A DNA stretch of 64,000 bases from Synechococcus sp. RedBA-s (GTDB taxonomy: Bacteria; Cyanobacteriota; Cyanobacteriia; PCC-6307; Cyanobiaceae): contig NZ_JAGQBF010000005.1 of assembly GCF_024345495.1 (NCBI RefSeq), positions 45,811-109,810 of the forward strand, in the 5' to 3' direction. The notes under the pieces are model-generated. The model was not told where the DNA came from. It did no database searches and saw only the letters and a program-made list of their open reading frames with translations. Positions 9,026 to 18,881 of the stretch are shown one piece after another. The position numbers and the translations under genes are program-made. Numbering within the stretch: the first letter of the stretch is position 1; the number at the start of each line of letters is the position of its first letter.

Positions 9026-10855
9026 TCAGCTGACCAGCTTGCGTTCCAGGGAGGCCAGATCCCGGAAGGTGTCCGAGCGCTGCTTCAGCTCCTCGAAGGT
9101 ACCGGAGGCCTTGATCTTCCCAGCCTCGAACTCATAGATGCGATCACAACGCATCACGGTGCTGAGCCTGTGGGCGATGACCACGGTGGTGCAGCGCCGG
9201 CCCACCACCTCTAGGGCCTCGATCACCTCGTTCTCGGTGCGGTTGTCGAGGGCACTGGTGGCCTCATCGAGCAGCAGGAAGCGGGCGCGGCGATAAAAGG
9301 CCCTCGCCAGGGCCAGGCGCTGCCGCTGGCCGCCGGAGAGCTGCAGACCGTTCTCACCCACCGGCGTATGCAACCCGTAGGGCATCTCACTGACGAAATC
9401 CGCCAATTGGGCCGCGTGCAGCGACTCCCAGACCTCATCGGTGTCGACGGTCAGCTCGGAGAGGCCAAAGGCCACGTTCTCGAGAATGCTGGCGTCGAGC
9501 AGGTTGATGAACTGCGGCACCTGGGCGCAGCTGGCCTGCCAGGCCGGGATGTCCAGATCATTGACAGGAATGCCGTCGAGCTCAAGACAGCCCGGGTGGG
9601 GGTGAAGCAGGCCCAGCAACAGGTGGGCTGTGGTGGTCTTGCCGCTGCCGGTGGAGCCCACCAGGGCGATGCGGGACCCCACGGGGATCGAAAGGCTCAC
9701 CCCCTTGAGCACGGGCTCCGGGCTGCCGGGATAGCTGTACCAGGCGTCGCGCAGGCGGATGGTCCGGGTGGGGAAGATGCCCTCGGGGCTGGGCACACCG
9801 GGGGTCTGCAGGGTGGCCCGTTCCCTGGGCAAGTTGAGATATTCGAGGGTCTTGTCCATCACCGGCAGACCGCCGCGCAGCTGGGTGAGGGCTGAGAAGA
9901 AGTCCTGCAGCGGAGGGGTGAGCCGCAGGGCCACCACCGCCAGGGTGGAGAGAAAGGGGATGATCTCGGTGATGCGGCCGCGATCACCGCTGAGCAGGGC
10001 CGGCACGGCCCCCACCGCAAAGATCAGGGTGATGCCGAAGGGCTCGATCAGCATCCGCGGCAGGGTGGGCAGCAGCTCCGAGGCCCAGGAGTACTGCTTG
10101 GCCTTCTCCCCGGTCGAGACAAAGGCATCGCGGAAATAGCCCTCCGCGCCGGTGAGGCGGATGTCGCGTATGGATCCCAGCGACTCCATCAGGATGTGGG
10201 CGCTGCGCGACTCCAGCCGGAGCTTCTGCTTGGAGGCATGGCGCAGGTACGGGGTGATCAGCAGCGACAGGGTGAGGTAGGCCCCCACCAGCGAACAGAT
10301 CAGGATCACCGCCAGCCAGCGGCCCACCACCAGCACCCCGAAGGACAGCAGCAGGATCGAGAAGATGCTGCCCACCATGCGCAGCAGCGGATTGACCACC
10401 GAATTGGAGGTCTTCTTGATATGGCTCAGCAGCAGGGTGGAGAGCTTGGCTGTGCTCTTGGAGAGATGGAACTCATAGCTCTGGGCCAGCACCCTGGAGT
10501 GGATCAGATTGCAGAGATCAATCCAGATCTTGGCGGTGAGGCGCTGCTGGAAGTACTGCAGCCCCACCTTGGAGAAGGAGCCCACCCAGGAGAGGGCAAT
10601 CAGCAGCAGGATCAGCCAGAGGCTCTGATCAACCGGATTGCCGCCGAAGACCTTGACGCCGGGGAGGGTGTTCGGCAGCTTGCTGCCCACCAGCGCCCCC
10701 ATCAGCCGGCCCACCATCGCCACGGTGGCCAGATCGATCAGGCCGGGGATGATCGAGAGCGGCAGCAGCACCTTGAGGGCGCGCATCCGCTCCGGCGGAA
10801 GGTAAGCCAGCAGGCTTCGCAGCTGGGTCACCGTTCTGCTGCGCATGCGCGGCAT
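9026..10855 (-). CDS. ABC exporter, fused membrane and ATPase domains (MsbA-like)
   Basis: A half-size ABC exporter of 609 aa. Residues about 20-320 form a six-helix type I exporter membrane domain, and the remainder is the nucleotide-binding domain with Walker A (GSTGSGKTT), signature [15 protein letters not shown], Walker B and D-loop ([11 protein letters not shown]) and the H-loop (VIAHRLSTV). Such proteins flip lipid-linked glycans or lipid A. Its position between a glycosyltransferase and kdsA/kdsC suggests a Kdo-containing lipid or polysaccharide cargo, but the substrate cannot be read from sequence. It probably works as a homodimer in the inner membrane. Confidence 0.9.
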   Translation of the reverse strand: MPRMRSRTVTQLRSLLAYLPPERMRALKVLLPLSIIPGLIDLATVAMVGRLMGALVGSKLPNTLPGVKVFGGNPVDQSLWLILLLIALSWVGSFSKVGLQYFQQRLTAKIWIDLCNLIHSRVLAQSYEFHLSKSTAKLSTLLLSHIKKTSNSVVNPLLRMVGSIFSILLLSFGVLVVGRWLAVILICSLVGAYLTLSLLITPYLRHASKQKLRLESRSAHILMESLGSIRDIRLTGAEGYFRDAFVSTGEKAKQYSWASELLPTLPRMLIEPFGITLIFAVGAVPALLSGDRGRITEIIPFLSTLAVVALRLTPPLQDFFSALTQLRGGLPVMDKTLEYLNLPRERATLQTPGVPSPEGIFPTRTIRLRDAWYSYPGSPEPVLKGVSLSIPVGSRIALVGSTGSGKTTTAHLLLGLLHPHPGCLELDGIPVNDLDIPAWQASCAQVPQFINLLDASILENVAFGLSELTVDTDEVWESLHAAQLADFVSEMPYGLHTPVGENGLQLSGGQRQRLALARAFYRRARFLLLDEATSALDNRTENEVIEALEVVGRRCTTVVIAHRLSTVMRCDRIYEFEAGKIKASGTFEELKQRSDTFRDLASLERKLVS

Positions 10856-10927
10856 CGATCGAGGCTTGGATCCCAGCGACGCAGTACCTATTCAGCTTTG
10901 ACGGTATGTGACCAAATCCGACCGGGG

Positions 10928-11980
10928 TCAGCTCGGCAGCCAGCCCTGCAAGCGCCCCACCCGCTGCCGCCAGCGCAGACGCCAGGGCGGCAGGGAGCGC
11001 AGGGGCGGTTCACCGGTGCCTGGCGAGCCGCCCGGACCCTGGCCCAGCAGACGGTCCCAGTGCTGATCGATCAGCTCCAGCGCCTCGCCCCAGCGCCTTA
11101 TCAGCTCGGGCTCGCCGCAGCTCTCCAGCAGGGCCGTGAGTCGCTGGGGTTCGGCCCGCCAGGACTGGGGATCCGCCGCCGCCGCACTGATCCGCTCCAG
11201 GTCGGCCTCCAGGGTGCCGAAACCGATCTGATGGCCCAGCCGTCCGGGGTCGAGAAAATCGGCCAGGGCATGGTTGAGGCTGCTGAACACCACGCAGCGA
11301 CAGGCCATCGCCTCCAGCGGCGGCAGGCCGAAACCCTCGCTCACCCCGCGGCCGCGCCAGTAGTCGGCGGAGTCATAGAGGACGACACGGCTGCGGTTGA
11401 ACAGCTCCACCAGATCATCGACCCAGCCCCGCTGCACCTCCACCCGCAGGCCCCGTCGCCGCAGCGACGGCACCAGGGTCTTGAGCACGTAGGTGCTGGT
11501 CTTGCGGGCCTGCACCAGCACGTCGATGTCTCGCTCCAGATCGCGATCGAGCCAGTGGGGCTCGAGGGCATTGGGCACCAGCATCAGCGGGTTGCGGGGG
11601 GCCCGATCCCCCCAGTAGCCGAGGGTGTTGCGGCTCACCGCCAGCACGGGCACGCCCGGCGGCAGATTGAAGCCGTAGCCACTGCTGTGGGCGTGATAGG
11701 CCACCGCCCGGCCCTTGAGCTGGCCCAGCAGTTTCGGCACATCAAAGCCCCAGCTCACGACCCAGAGGGCAGAGCCCGGCAGCGGCTCCTGGCGCAGCAG
11801 ATCGCGAAGGAAGGGGTAGTCGGGCTCCCGCTGGCGGTAGGTGACCACCTCGGTGGGCCGCAGCTGCGCCGTCAGGCGGGCCGTCTGCAGTTCCACCTGC
11901 AGGCCGCCGCAGCGGAAGCGGCCGGTGGTGCCAGGCACCAGAAAGCGGAGGGGTCGCACGGGTGCCGGCTCGATCGCCAA
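10928..11980 (-). CDS. Glycosyltransferase, GT4-like
   Basis: A GT-B glycosyltransferase of up to 350 aa. The donor-site motif EGFGLPPLEAMACRC (about residue 240) contains the E-x7-E pattern of GT4 enzymes; the N-terminal domain includes a HAHSSGYGFNLP loop. No ATG is available: the candidates are TTG 11980 (given here) and GTG 11959, after an in-frame stop that is also the ho1 stop codon. The gene sits 33 bp downstream of ho1 and heads the glycan genes, so co-transcription with ho1 is possible. Sugar donor and acceptor are unknown. Confidence 0.8.
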   Translation of the reverse strand: MAIEPAPVRPLRFLVPGTTGRFRCGGLQVELQTARLTAQLRPTEVVTYRQREPDYPFLRDLLRQEPLPGSALWVVSWGFDVPKLLGQLKGRAVAYHAHSSGYGFNLPPGVPVLAVSRNTLGYWGDRAPRNPLMLVPNALEPHWLDRDLERDIDVLVQARKTSTYVLKTLVPSLRRRGLRVEVQRGWVDDLVELFNRSRVVLYDSADYWRGRGVSEGFGLPPLEAMACRCVVFSSLNHALADFLDPGRLGHQIGFGTLEADLERISAAAADPQSWRAEPQRLTALLESCGEPELIRRWGEALELIDQHWDRLLGQGPGGSPGTGEPPLRSLPPWRLRWRQRVGRLQGWLPS

Positions 11981-12013
11981 CGACTCTGGCTCAGGCCATG
12001 ACCGCGGCGGAGC

Positions 12014-12727
12014 TCAGGCGGCGACGGCTTCGGTGCTTCCGGTGCGCTGGCGGCGGGTGAGGAAGCCGAAGAGCACCTTGCCGATGGCCGCCACCAGGTT
12101 TCCTTCCAGCTCCTGAAACATCACCATGTTGAGGTGGAAGGCATGGTTGGCCTCGGCCACGATGCGATCGGCCATGGCCTGATCGATCGGCAGCTGATCG
12201 AGGCTGATGCGGTAGTTCGCCTTGAATCCCTTCTCATCGGGGATGGAGTCGAATTCGTAGAAGCGCAGTCCATCGTGATCGCCCAGATTCATCGCCTTCT
12301 GGGCGATGTTCTTGAGGATCTGCCCGCCGGAGAGATCACCGATGTAGCGGGTGTAGTGGTGACCCACCAGCAGCTCGGGGGATTCGGCGGCCACCTGATG
12401 CAGGCGGGCCACATAGGCCTCAGCGCCCGGGGTAGGGCTCACCTGCTGACGCCAGTCGGAGCCGAAGTAGAAGGCCAGGTCGGCCTCAAGGGCAGCGCGG
12501 CGGTTGAGGGCGTCGCTGGCGATCGGGCCGACGACGGGATGACCCTTCAGCTTGCCGATCTCCTCCTCCATCGCGCTGTAGACGAAGTAGAGGTCGGCCA
12601 CCAGCTTGCGGTAGCTGATCTTGTCGACCACCCCCTTGAGGAAGCAGGTCACGAAGCCGGTGTTCTCGGCCATCGTGTGTGCTTTCTTGGTGCCTTCGCG
12701 CAGTTGGGACGCCAGGTCGACAGCCAT
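12014..12727 (-). CDS. ho1: Heme oxygenase
   Basis: This enzyme opens heme to biliverdin IX-alpha with release of CO and iron, the first step toward phycocyanobilin and other phycobilins. I chose ATG 12727 because the resulting N-terminus (MAVDLASQLREGTKKAH) aligns with known cyanobacterial HO1 proteins; the upstream TTG extension has no counterpart. The 237 aa contain the proximal heme ligand His17, the SAMEEEI helix and the distal helix YIGDLSGGQIL. Length is normal. It is a soluble enzyme needing ferredoxin. The sequence shows no regulatory site that I can name. Confidence 0.95.
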   Translation of the reverse strand: MAVDLASQLREGTKKAHTMAENTGFVTCFLKGVVDKISYRKLVADLYFVYSAMEEEIGKLKGHPVVGPIASDALNRRAALEADLAFYFGSDWRQQVSPTPGAEAYVARLHQVAAESPELLVGHHYTRYIGDLSGGQILKNIAQKAMNLGDHDGLRFYEFDSIPDEKGFKANYRISLDQLPIDQAMADRIVAEANHAFHLNMVMFQELEGNLVAAIGKVLFGFLTRRQRTGSTEAVAA

Positions 12728-12806
12728 CTCAGCCGGGGTGCTGTTTGTACGGAACAATCAACGTAGGGCTGATGGGCGGCAAGGGCCGCAGGTTGGTTGC
12801 GAAGGT

Positions 12807-13259
12807 TTAAGCGGCCCGCTCCTGCTGGTCCGGGTCGCGGGCCAGCAGGGTGAACAATTCGCGGCACACCTGCTGCAACTTCTCCACCACCTCGGCCTGG
12901 GGCAGGTTGGGGCCGCTGGGGCACCAGTCGCCCACCGTGGCCAGCCGCCACTGCTCCCCCTGGAAGGTCATGCCGCTGAGCACCACCCCCAGCAGCCGCG
13001 GCGGGCCCTGTGCGGGTAAGGGGGCGGCGGCGAGGCGCAACTGCATCAGCAGGCTGCGGCACTGCAGCCGCGGGCTCCAGCCCGGGAAATGGAAAGCCAG
13101 ATCCACCGACTCCTCCTCAGCGAAACGGCGGGTGACGGGGTCGTCGCGCCAGGGGGTGAGATTGGCCCTGGCATCGGGGAAATGACGCCGGAACAGGCCG
13201 GCCGCTGAGGCGATGGCCTGGGCCATCTCCGGACTGCGGGCCAGGTCTGCCGCATTCAT
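12807..13259 (-). CDS. Conserved hypothetical protein upstream of ho1
   Basis: A 150-aa soluble protein. I chose ATG 13259 because it has a clear Shine-Dalgarno (AGGGGA) about 6 bases upstream. It has one strongly acidic stretch (RRFAEEESVDLAFHFPGWSPR) and a C-terminal amphipathic helix. No catalytic motif, membrane span or named domain is visible. It lies 79 bp upstream of ho1 on the same strand, so it may belong to the same transcript, and is divergent from icd with 156 bp between starts. Confidence 0.65.
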   Translation of the reverse strand: MNAADLARSPEMAQAIASAAGLFRRHFPDARANLTPWRDDPVTRRFAEEESVDLAFHFPGWSPRLQCRSLLMQLRLAAAPLPAQGPPRLLGVVLSGMTFQGEQWRLATVGDWCPSGPNLPQAEVVEKLQQVCRELFTLLARDPDQQERAA

Positions 13260-13415
13260 GGCGTTTCCCCTGAGCAGAACAGCGGATCGGACTGAACCTA
13301 GGCTCGCCGCACCGATTCCATGCTGCAGCGTGCCGCAGGCCGCTGCGAGCCATGGTCGGCGGATGAGCATGGGCCCACCGCCTCATCCGCACTCACCTCG
13401 CATGATCTGCCGCCG

Positions 13416-14861
13416 ATGGCGTCCACCCCAGCTCCCACCTACGACCAGCTGACCCCGCCCAGCACCGGCAGCCCCATCCGCTTCGAGAACGGCCTGCCGG
13501 TGGTGCCGAACGATCCGATCATTCCCTTCATCCGCGGCGACGGCACTGGGGTGGACATCTGGCCCGCCACCCAGCGGGTGCTGGATGCGGCGGTGGCCAG
13601 GGCCTACGGCGGCGAGCGCCGGATCGAATGGTTCAAGGTGTTCGCCGGCGACGAGGCCTGCGAGCTCTACGGCACCTACCAGTACCTGCCCCAGGACACC
13701 CTGACCGCCATTGAGCAGTACGGCGTGGCGATCAAGGGACCACTCACCACCCCGATCGGTGGCGGTATCCGCTCGCTGAACGTGGCCCTGCGCCAGATCT
13801 TCGATCTGTATTGCTGCGTGCGCCCCTGCCGCTACTACGCCGGCACCCCCAGCCCCCACAAGCGGCCCCAGGACCTGGACGTGGTGGTGTACAGGGAGAA
13901 CACGGAAGACATCTACATGGGGATCGAGTGGGAAGCCACTGATCCGGTCTGCGTGGAGCTGATCGCCCACCTCAACGACGTGGTGATCCCGGCCAACGGC
14001 AAGCTCGGCAACCGCCGCATCCCCGAGGGCTCCGGCATCGGCATCAAGCCGGTGAGTAAGGCCGGCACCCAGCGCCATGTGCGCAAGGCGATCCAGCACG
14101 CCCTGGGCCTGGAGGGCAGCAAGCGCCACGTGACCCTGGTTCACAAGGGCAACATCATGAAGTTCACCGAAGGGGCCTTCCGCGACTGGGGCTATGAGCT
14201 GGCCACCAGTGAGTTCCGCGAGGTCTGCGTGACCGAGCGCGAGAGCTGGATCCTCGACAACCTCGCCCGCAACCATGGCCTCAGCGTCGAGGACAACGCT
14301 CGCCTGATCGAGCCCGGCTACGACAGCCTCACCCCCGAGAAAAAAGCGGCGGTGGACACCGAAGTGAAGGAGGTGCTGGCGGCCATTGGCGAGAGCCACG
14401 GCTACGGCAAGTGGAAATCGATGGTGCTGGTCGACGACCGCATCGCCGACAGCATCTTCCAGCAGGTCCAGACCAGGCCCCAGGAGTATTCGGTGCTCTG
14501 CACCCTCAACCTCAACGGCGACTACATCTCCGATGCCGCCGCCGCGGTGGTGGGCGGCCTGGGCATGGCGCCGGGGGCCAACATCGGTGATCACGCCGCC
14601 ATCTTCGAGGCCACCCATGGCACCGCCCCCAAGCACGCCGGCCTCGACCGCATCAACCCCGGCTCGGTGATCCTCTCGGGCGTGATGATGCTCGAGTTCA
14701 TGGGGTGGCAAGAAGCCGCCGATCTGATCACCAACGGCATCAGCGCCGCGATCGTCAACGGCCAAGTCACCTACGACCTCGCCAGACTGATGGACCCTCG
14801 GGTTGAACCTGTGAGCTGCTCCGGCTTCGCCGAGGCGGTTATCAGTCGCTTCGATGCCTGA
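13416..14861 (+). CDS. icd: NADP-dependent isocitrate dehydrogenase
   Basis: This enzyme oxidatively decarboxylates isocitrate to 2-oxoglutarate, the carbon skeleton for nitrogen assimilation and the NtcA/PII signal in cyanobacteria. The 481-aa protein shows [16 protein letters not shown], the substrate loop ([11 protein letters not shown]), [33 protein letters not shown] and the metal/NADP region ([32 protein letters not shown]). Length is normal for the bacterial dimeric enzyme. I chose ATG 13416; the open frame extends to 13320, but that extension is not conserved. Confidence 0.95.
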   Translation: MASTPAPTYDQLTPPSTGSPIRFENGLPVVPNDPIIPFIRGDGTGVDIWPATQRVLDAAVARAYGGERRIEWFKVFAGDEACELYGTYQYLPQDTLTAIEQYGVAIKGPLTTPIGGGIRSLNVALRQIFDLYCCVRPCRYYAGTPSPHKRPQDLDVVVYRENTEDIYMGIEWEATDPVCVELIAHLNDVVIPANGKLGNRRIPEGSGIGIKPVSKAGTQRHVRKAIQHALGLEGSKRHVTLVHKGNIMKFTEGAFRDWGYELATSEFREVCVTERESWILDNLARNHGLSVEDNARLIEPGYDSLTPEKKAAVDTEVKEVLAAIGESHGYGKWKSMVLVDDRIADSIFQQVQTRPQEYSVLCTLNLNGDYISDAAAAVVGGLGMAPGANIGDHAAIFEATHGTAPKHAGLDRINPGSVILSGVMMLEFMGWQEAADLITNGISAAIVNGQVTYDLARLMDPRVEPVSCSGFAEAVISRFDA

Positions 14862-14891
14862 GCACCGGCTCCAGCGCCCCGGCCCCCAGCG

Positions 14892-16268
14892 ATGACCGCC
14901 ACCCAGCCCGACCATCCTTTCCTGCCCACAGCCAGCGCACTCACCACAGACCCCTGCATCCACTGCGGCTTCTGCCTGCCCAGTTGCGCCAGCTACCGGG
15001 TGCTGGGCACGGAGATGGATTCGCCCCGGGGGCGGATCCACATGCTCAAGGCGATCGATCGAGGTGAACTTTCCCTCGATGCCACCGTGGCCGGTCATTT
15101 CGACAGTTGCCTGGGCTGCCTGGCCTGCGTGTCGGCCTGTCCCTCGGGGGTGCGCTACGACGAGCTGATCGCCGCCACCCGGCCGAAGCTGAACGCTCCG
15201 GAGCTGCGCAGTCCCTGGCAGCGCAGTTTCCGGGCGCTGCTGTTCCAGCTGCTGCCCTACCCCGCGCGCCTGCGGGCCCTGCTGCAACCCCTGCGCCTCT
15301 ATGCGGGCACCCCCCTGCAGGCCTTTGCCCGCCGCAGCGGTTTCACCCGCCTGCTGGGCCCCCAGCTGGAGGCCATGGAGCGGCTGCTACCGGCGCTGCA
15401 ACCCGAAGCCTTCGGGGACTCGGCACCGGCACTGATCCCGGCCCAGGGCCGCCGCCGCTACCGCGTAGGGCTGGTGACGGGCTGCGTGCAGCGGCTGTTT
15501 GATCCGGCGGTGAACAGGGCGGCGATCGAGCTGCTCTGCGCCAACGGCATCGAGGTGGTGGTCCCTCCCGAGCAGAACTGCTGCGGCGCCATGACCCACC
15601 ACCAGGGGGAACTGGAGCAGACCCGCTCCCTGGCCAAAGATCTGCTCAGCAGCTTCGAGGCGGTGATCGGCGTGGGGCGGGCGGCGGGCCCCGAACCCCT
15701 TGATGCGGTGCTGGTGGCGGCCTCCGGCTGCGGTCACACCCTCAAGCAGCTCGATGAGATCCTGGCGGGGGAACCGGAGTGGGCCGCCCGGGGCAGCGCC
15801 TTCGCCACCCAGGTGGCCGACATCCAGGAGTTCCTGCAGCGGGTGGGCTTGAGCGAGGAGTTTGTGGGGCGGCTCCAGCCCCTGCGCCATGGTGATGGCA
15901 GCCCCGCCAGCGCCGATCGCCCGCTGCGCCTGGCCTACCACGATGCCTGCCACATGCTCCACGGCCAGGGGCTGAGCCTGCAGCCGCGGCAGCTGCTGCA
16001 GCAGATCCCACACGTGCGGATCGTGGAGGCGATCGAAGCGGGCGTGTGCTGCGGCAGCGCCGGCATCTACAACCTGGTGCAGCCCGATGAAGCCGCCGAA
16101 CTGGGCCGAATCAAGGCCGCCGATCTCAGCGGCACCGGCGCCGATCTAGCCGTGAGCGCCAACATCGGCTGCAGCCTGCAGATCCGACAGCACATGGAGA
16201 GCACGGCTCGCCCGATCCCGGTGGCCCATCCGGTGGAGCTGCTGATGCGCAGCGCCACCGGCAGCTGA
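14892..16268 (+). CDS. glcF: Glycolate dehydrogenase iron-sulfur subunit (GlcF)
   Basis: This is the electron-transfer subunit of glycolate dehydrogenase, which turns photorespiratory glycolate into glyoxylate. The N-terminal third carries two [4Fe-4S] motifs (CIHCGFCLPSC and CLGCLACVSACP). The remainder holds two CCG domains, seen as GCVQRLFDPAVN...NCCGAM and YHDACHMLHGQ...GVCCGSAGIY. The protein has 458 aa, a normal length. It starts 30 bp after icd on the same strand. The flavin subunit GlcE lies 1.4 kb downstream with an oppositely oriented kinase gene between them; no GlcD gene is in the window. Confidence 0.92.
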   Translation: MTATQPDHPFLPTASALTTDPCIHCGFCLPSCASYRVLGTEMDSPRGRIHMLKAIDRGELSLDATVAGHFDSCLGCLACVSACPSGVRYDELIAATRPKLNAPELRSPWQRSFRALLFQLLPYPARLRALLQPLRLYAGTPLQAFARRSGFTRLLGPQLEAMERLLPALQPEAFGDSAPALIPAQGRRRYRVGLVTGCVQRLFDPAVNRAAIELLCANGIEVVVPPEQNCCGAMTHHQGELEQTRSLAKDLLSSFEAVIGVGRAAGPEPLDAVLVAASGCGHTLKQLDEILAGEPEWAARGSAFATQVADIQEFLQRVGLSEEFVGRLQPLRHGDGSPASADRPLRLAYHDACHMLHGQGLSLQPRQLLQQIPHVRIVEAIEAGVCCGSAGIYNLVQPDEAAELGRIKAADLSGTGADLAVSANIGCSLQIRQHMESTARPIPVAHPVELLMRSATGS

Positions 16269-16272
16269 GGCT

Positions 16273-17679
16273 TCAGCCGGCAGCCTCCATCAGCTGCCAG
16301 GCCTGGCGGAGGGTGCCTGAGTCACCGAGGTTGCCCGGCATGGTCAGCAGGGGCAACTGGGGAAAGCGCGGGTGCTCGGCCGGCAGGCGCAGCAGCGAGA
16401 GGCCCGGCAGCAGTTGTCCTTCCAGCCGTACGGCGGCCAGGGCCAGACCATCGCGCAGCAGGGTCTGGCTGGTGGTGCCGCCCTTGCTGATCAGATAGCT
16501 CAGCTCCGGCGGCAGGCCGGCGGCCAGGCGGGCCATCAACCCCGCCAGGCTGAGTGATAGATGCTGGCGTTCGCCGGCATTGCGGCAGGGCCGCTCCCCC
16601 CGGCTGGTGAACAGCAGCGGTGTGCGGCCCGAGCGCCAGGCCTGCTCCAGCCGCTCCTGCAACTCCTGGCGCAGCAGCTCGAGCGCCTGATCCGCGCCCT
16701 CCCGCCGGATCGTGGCCAGCACTTGCTCCACCGGCAGCTCCACAGCGGCGCAGGCGGGTTCAGCCAGCAGCGGCTGCAGCTGCTGATCGCTCAGGGGCAC
16801 ATGGGAGCCCACCAGCACCGCTCCAGGGGCCGCACTGCGGCGCCAGCGGGCCAGCTCAGCGGGCGAGAGCGGCTGGGGCGGCAGGGCGGCAAGGGCCTGG
16901 AGCAGGCTCGCCGCCGACTGCACCAGCAACCGCCGCCGCGGCAGCACCGCCCGGATCGCCTCAGCCAGGGCCTGGAGCTGCTCGGGCCGCTGGGCATCCA
17001 CCACCACCACAGGGTTGCCATCCAGGGCCAGGAGGCGCTCCACCAGGGCCTGGTGGCTGGCCGGCTCCAGCTCCACCAGGGTGATCCGCTGCACTGCCTC
17101 GGCCCGGCGCTGACCCCCACTCTTGTGCTCCACCCAGGCGGGCAGGTGGCTGGTGGGGTAGCCGAAGCGGGCATCGGCGGCGAAGGCCGAGTGATGCACT
17201 GGCTCGCCATGGAGCAGATGCACCCCCTCCACCGTGGTGCGCCCTCCCTCGAGGAAGGCCGGCACCAGCAGGGTGGCCCCAAATGGGCCGAGTGCCGCCG
17301 CGATCCGATCGATCTCCACGGGGAAATGGCCGCGCAGGGTGGAATCACCCCGGCTCACCAGCAGCCAGGGGCCTGGGCCGGATTCAGCAGGGTCGGCACC
17401 TTGGGTCGCAGCGCCATCCGCAGCGCCGGCCGTAGAGAAGGCCTCCCGCAGGGCCCCGCAGATGTCATCCACCCGTTCAGCGGCCTGCCGGGGCTCGAGC
17501 GAGCGGGTGTCACTGAGCAGAAACAGCAGGGGGGAGGGGTCGAGCAGGGCCCGCTGGAGCGTGGACTGATCCCAGCGCAGCAGCAGCAGGCAGCCATGCA
17601 CCGACTGGGATCCGGTGGGGTCGTCATCCAGGACGATGATCTTCAATCCGGCGGCGGCGGGGGAGGGCCTGGGGGCCAT
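16273..17679 (-). CDS. Four-carbon acid sugar kinase family protein (DUF1537)
   Basis: A 468-aa kinase-like protein. The N-terminal domain starts with LDDDPTGSQ, contains FLLSDTRSL and VSRGDSTLRGHFP, which are substrate-domain signatures of the family. The C-terminal domain has SKGGTTSQTLLRDGL and TMPGNLGDSGTLRQ, the nucleotide-binding part. Family members phosphorylate four-carbon acid sugars such as threonate or erythronate. The gene fills the space between glcF and glcE on the opposite strand: 4 bp from the glcF stop and 14 bp between its ATG and the glcE GTG. A role tied to glycolate or a related hydroxy acid is therefore plausible but unproven. Confidence 0.8.
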   Translation of the reverse strand: MAPRPSPAAAGLKIIVLDDDPTGSQSVHGCLLLLRWDQSTLQRALLDPSPLLFLLSDTRSLEPRQAAERVDDICGALREAFSTAGAADGAATQGADPAESGPGPWLLVSRGDSTLRGHFPVEIDRIAAALGPFGATLLVPAFLEGGRTTVEGVHLLHGEPVHHSAFAADARFGYPTSHLPAWVEHKSGGQRRAEAVQRITLVELEPASHQALVERLLALDGNPVVVVDAQRPEQLQALAEAIRAVLPRRRLLVQSAASLLQALAALPPQPLSPAELARWRRSAAPGAVLVGSHVPLSDQQLQPLLAEPACAAVELPVEQVLATIRREGADQALELLRQELQERLEQAWRSGRTPLLFTSRGERPCRNAGERQHLSLSLAGLMARLAAGLPPELSYLISKGGTTSQTLLRDGLALAAVRLEGQLLPGLSLLRLPAEHPRFPQLPLLTMPGNLGDSGTLRQAWQLMEAAG

Positions 17680-17693
17680 GGCACCATCGTGCC

Positions 17694-18881
17694 GTGATCA
17701 CCCCCGAGCCCCACGATCTGGCTGATCTCGTGCAGGCCTTGCACGCGGAGGGAACGCCCTGGCTGCCCGCCGGCAGCGGCAGCCGCCTGCACTGGGGGCC
17801 GCCGGTGCAGGACACCAGCACGGTGCTGAGCTGCCAGCGGCTCAACCGCATCCTGGAGCACGCTGTCGGTGATTTCACGGTGACGGTGGAGGCGGGCACC
17901 CCGCTGCGGGACCTGCAGGAGACCCTGCGCCGCCAGAACCAGTGGCTGACGATCGACTGGCCCTGGGGCAGCGATGCCGAAGGCCATGGGGCTGGCACGG
18001 TGGGGGGGCTGGTGGCCCGGGGAATGGCCGGGGGGCTCCGCCAGCGCTACCTGGGCGTGCGCGACCAGCTGATCGGCATCGGCCTGCTGCGGGCCGATGG
18101 GGTGGCCGCCCGCGCCGGCGGCAAGGTGGTCAAGAACGTGGCCGGCTACGACTTGATGCGGCTGTTCACGGGCAGCTGGGGCTCCCTCGGCCTGATCACG
18201 GAGGTGACCCTGCGCACCAGCCCCCAGCCGCCGGAGCGGCGGGGCCTGCTGCTGCAGGGGGAGCTGGGCCCCCTTGATGAGCTGCGCCGCTGGCTGCTGA
18301 GCTCTAGCCTCACCCCCGAACTGATCGACTGGTGGAGCCCGGCGGTGGCGACCCAGGCCGGTGCGGATCCGCAGCACGCCCTGCTGCTGGGGCTGGCCAG
18401 CGTCAGTGATGCCGCCCTGCGCGCCCAATGCCTGGAGATCCGCACCCGCGCAGAGCAGCTGGGGCTGCGGGGCCAGCCGCTGGATCCGGAACGGCTGGAA
18501 GCCCTGAGGGCCGTGGCCCTCGGCCACCCTGAGCCGGGCGGCTGGCTGCTGCGCTTCGGCACCCTTCCCTCCGAGACCAGTGCGCTGCTGGCGGAGCGGG
18601 TGCTGCGGGACCTGCCGGTGGTGCTGGGGGCCGGCAGCGGCCTCGGTGATGGCTGGGCCGGCTCCGAGCTGCCCGCCTACCGGGTGGAGGAACTGCGGCG
18701 GAGCTGCGTGGCCCGGGGCGGGGTGCTCACCGTGCTGCAGCAGCCGCCGGGGGGCCATGTGCCGGCCTGGGACGATGTGCCCTCCAAGCCGATGATCGAG
18801 GCGGTGAAGGCCCAGTTCGACCCGAAGCAGCAGCTGGCCCGCGGGCGTCTGCCCGGAGTGCGCGATCCGCTCAGGCCCTGA
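17694..18881 (+). CDS. glcE: Glycolate dehydrogenase FAD-binding subunit (GlcE)
   Basis: A FAD-binding PCMH-type subunit of glycolate dehydrogenase, 395 aa. Flavin-binding segments are WLPAGSGSRLHWG, DFTVTVEAGTPLRDLQ, GTVGGLVARGMAGG and AGGKVVKNVAGYDLMRLFTGSWG; the last is typical of GlcE. The C-terminus has the family's FDPKQQLARGRLPG sequence. The start is GTG 17694, only 14 bp from the divergent kinase ATG, so the two promoters must overlap the coding regions or be shared. The 3' end overlaps the convergent modBC gene by 11 bp. Confidence 0.9.
   Translation: MITPEPHDLADLVQALHAEGTPWLPAGSGSRLHWGPPVQDTSTVLSCQRLNRILEHAVGDFTVTVEAGTPLRDLQETLRRQNQWLTIDWPWGSDAEGHGAGTVGGLVARGMAGGLRQRYLGVRDQLIGIGLLRADGVAARAGGKVVKNVAGYDLMRLFTGSWGSLGLITEVTLRTSPQPPERRGLLLQGELGPLDELRRWLLSSSLTPELIDWWSPAVATQAGADPQHALLLGLASVSDAALRAQCLEIRTRAEQLGLRGQPLDPERLEALRAVALGHPEPGGWLLRFGTLPSETSALLAERVLRDLPVVLGAGSGLGDGWAGSELPAYRVEELRRSCVARGGVLTVLQQPPGGHVPAWDDVPSKPMIEAVKAQFDPKQQLARGRLPGVRDPLRP

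Noticed and set aside
13383..15287. Very long open frame (634 codons) antisense to icd
   Set aside because: It mirrors icd and the glcF start in high-GC DNA; His/Gly/Val-rich composition is typical of a shadow frame.
16273..17679. Assigning the DUF1537-type protein as the missing GlcD subunit
   Set aside because: It has kinase-family motifs (LDDDPTGSQ, SKGGTTS) and no FAD-binding domain.
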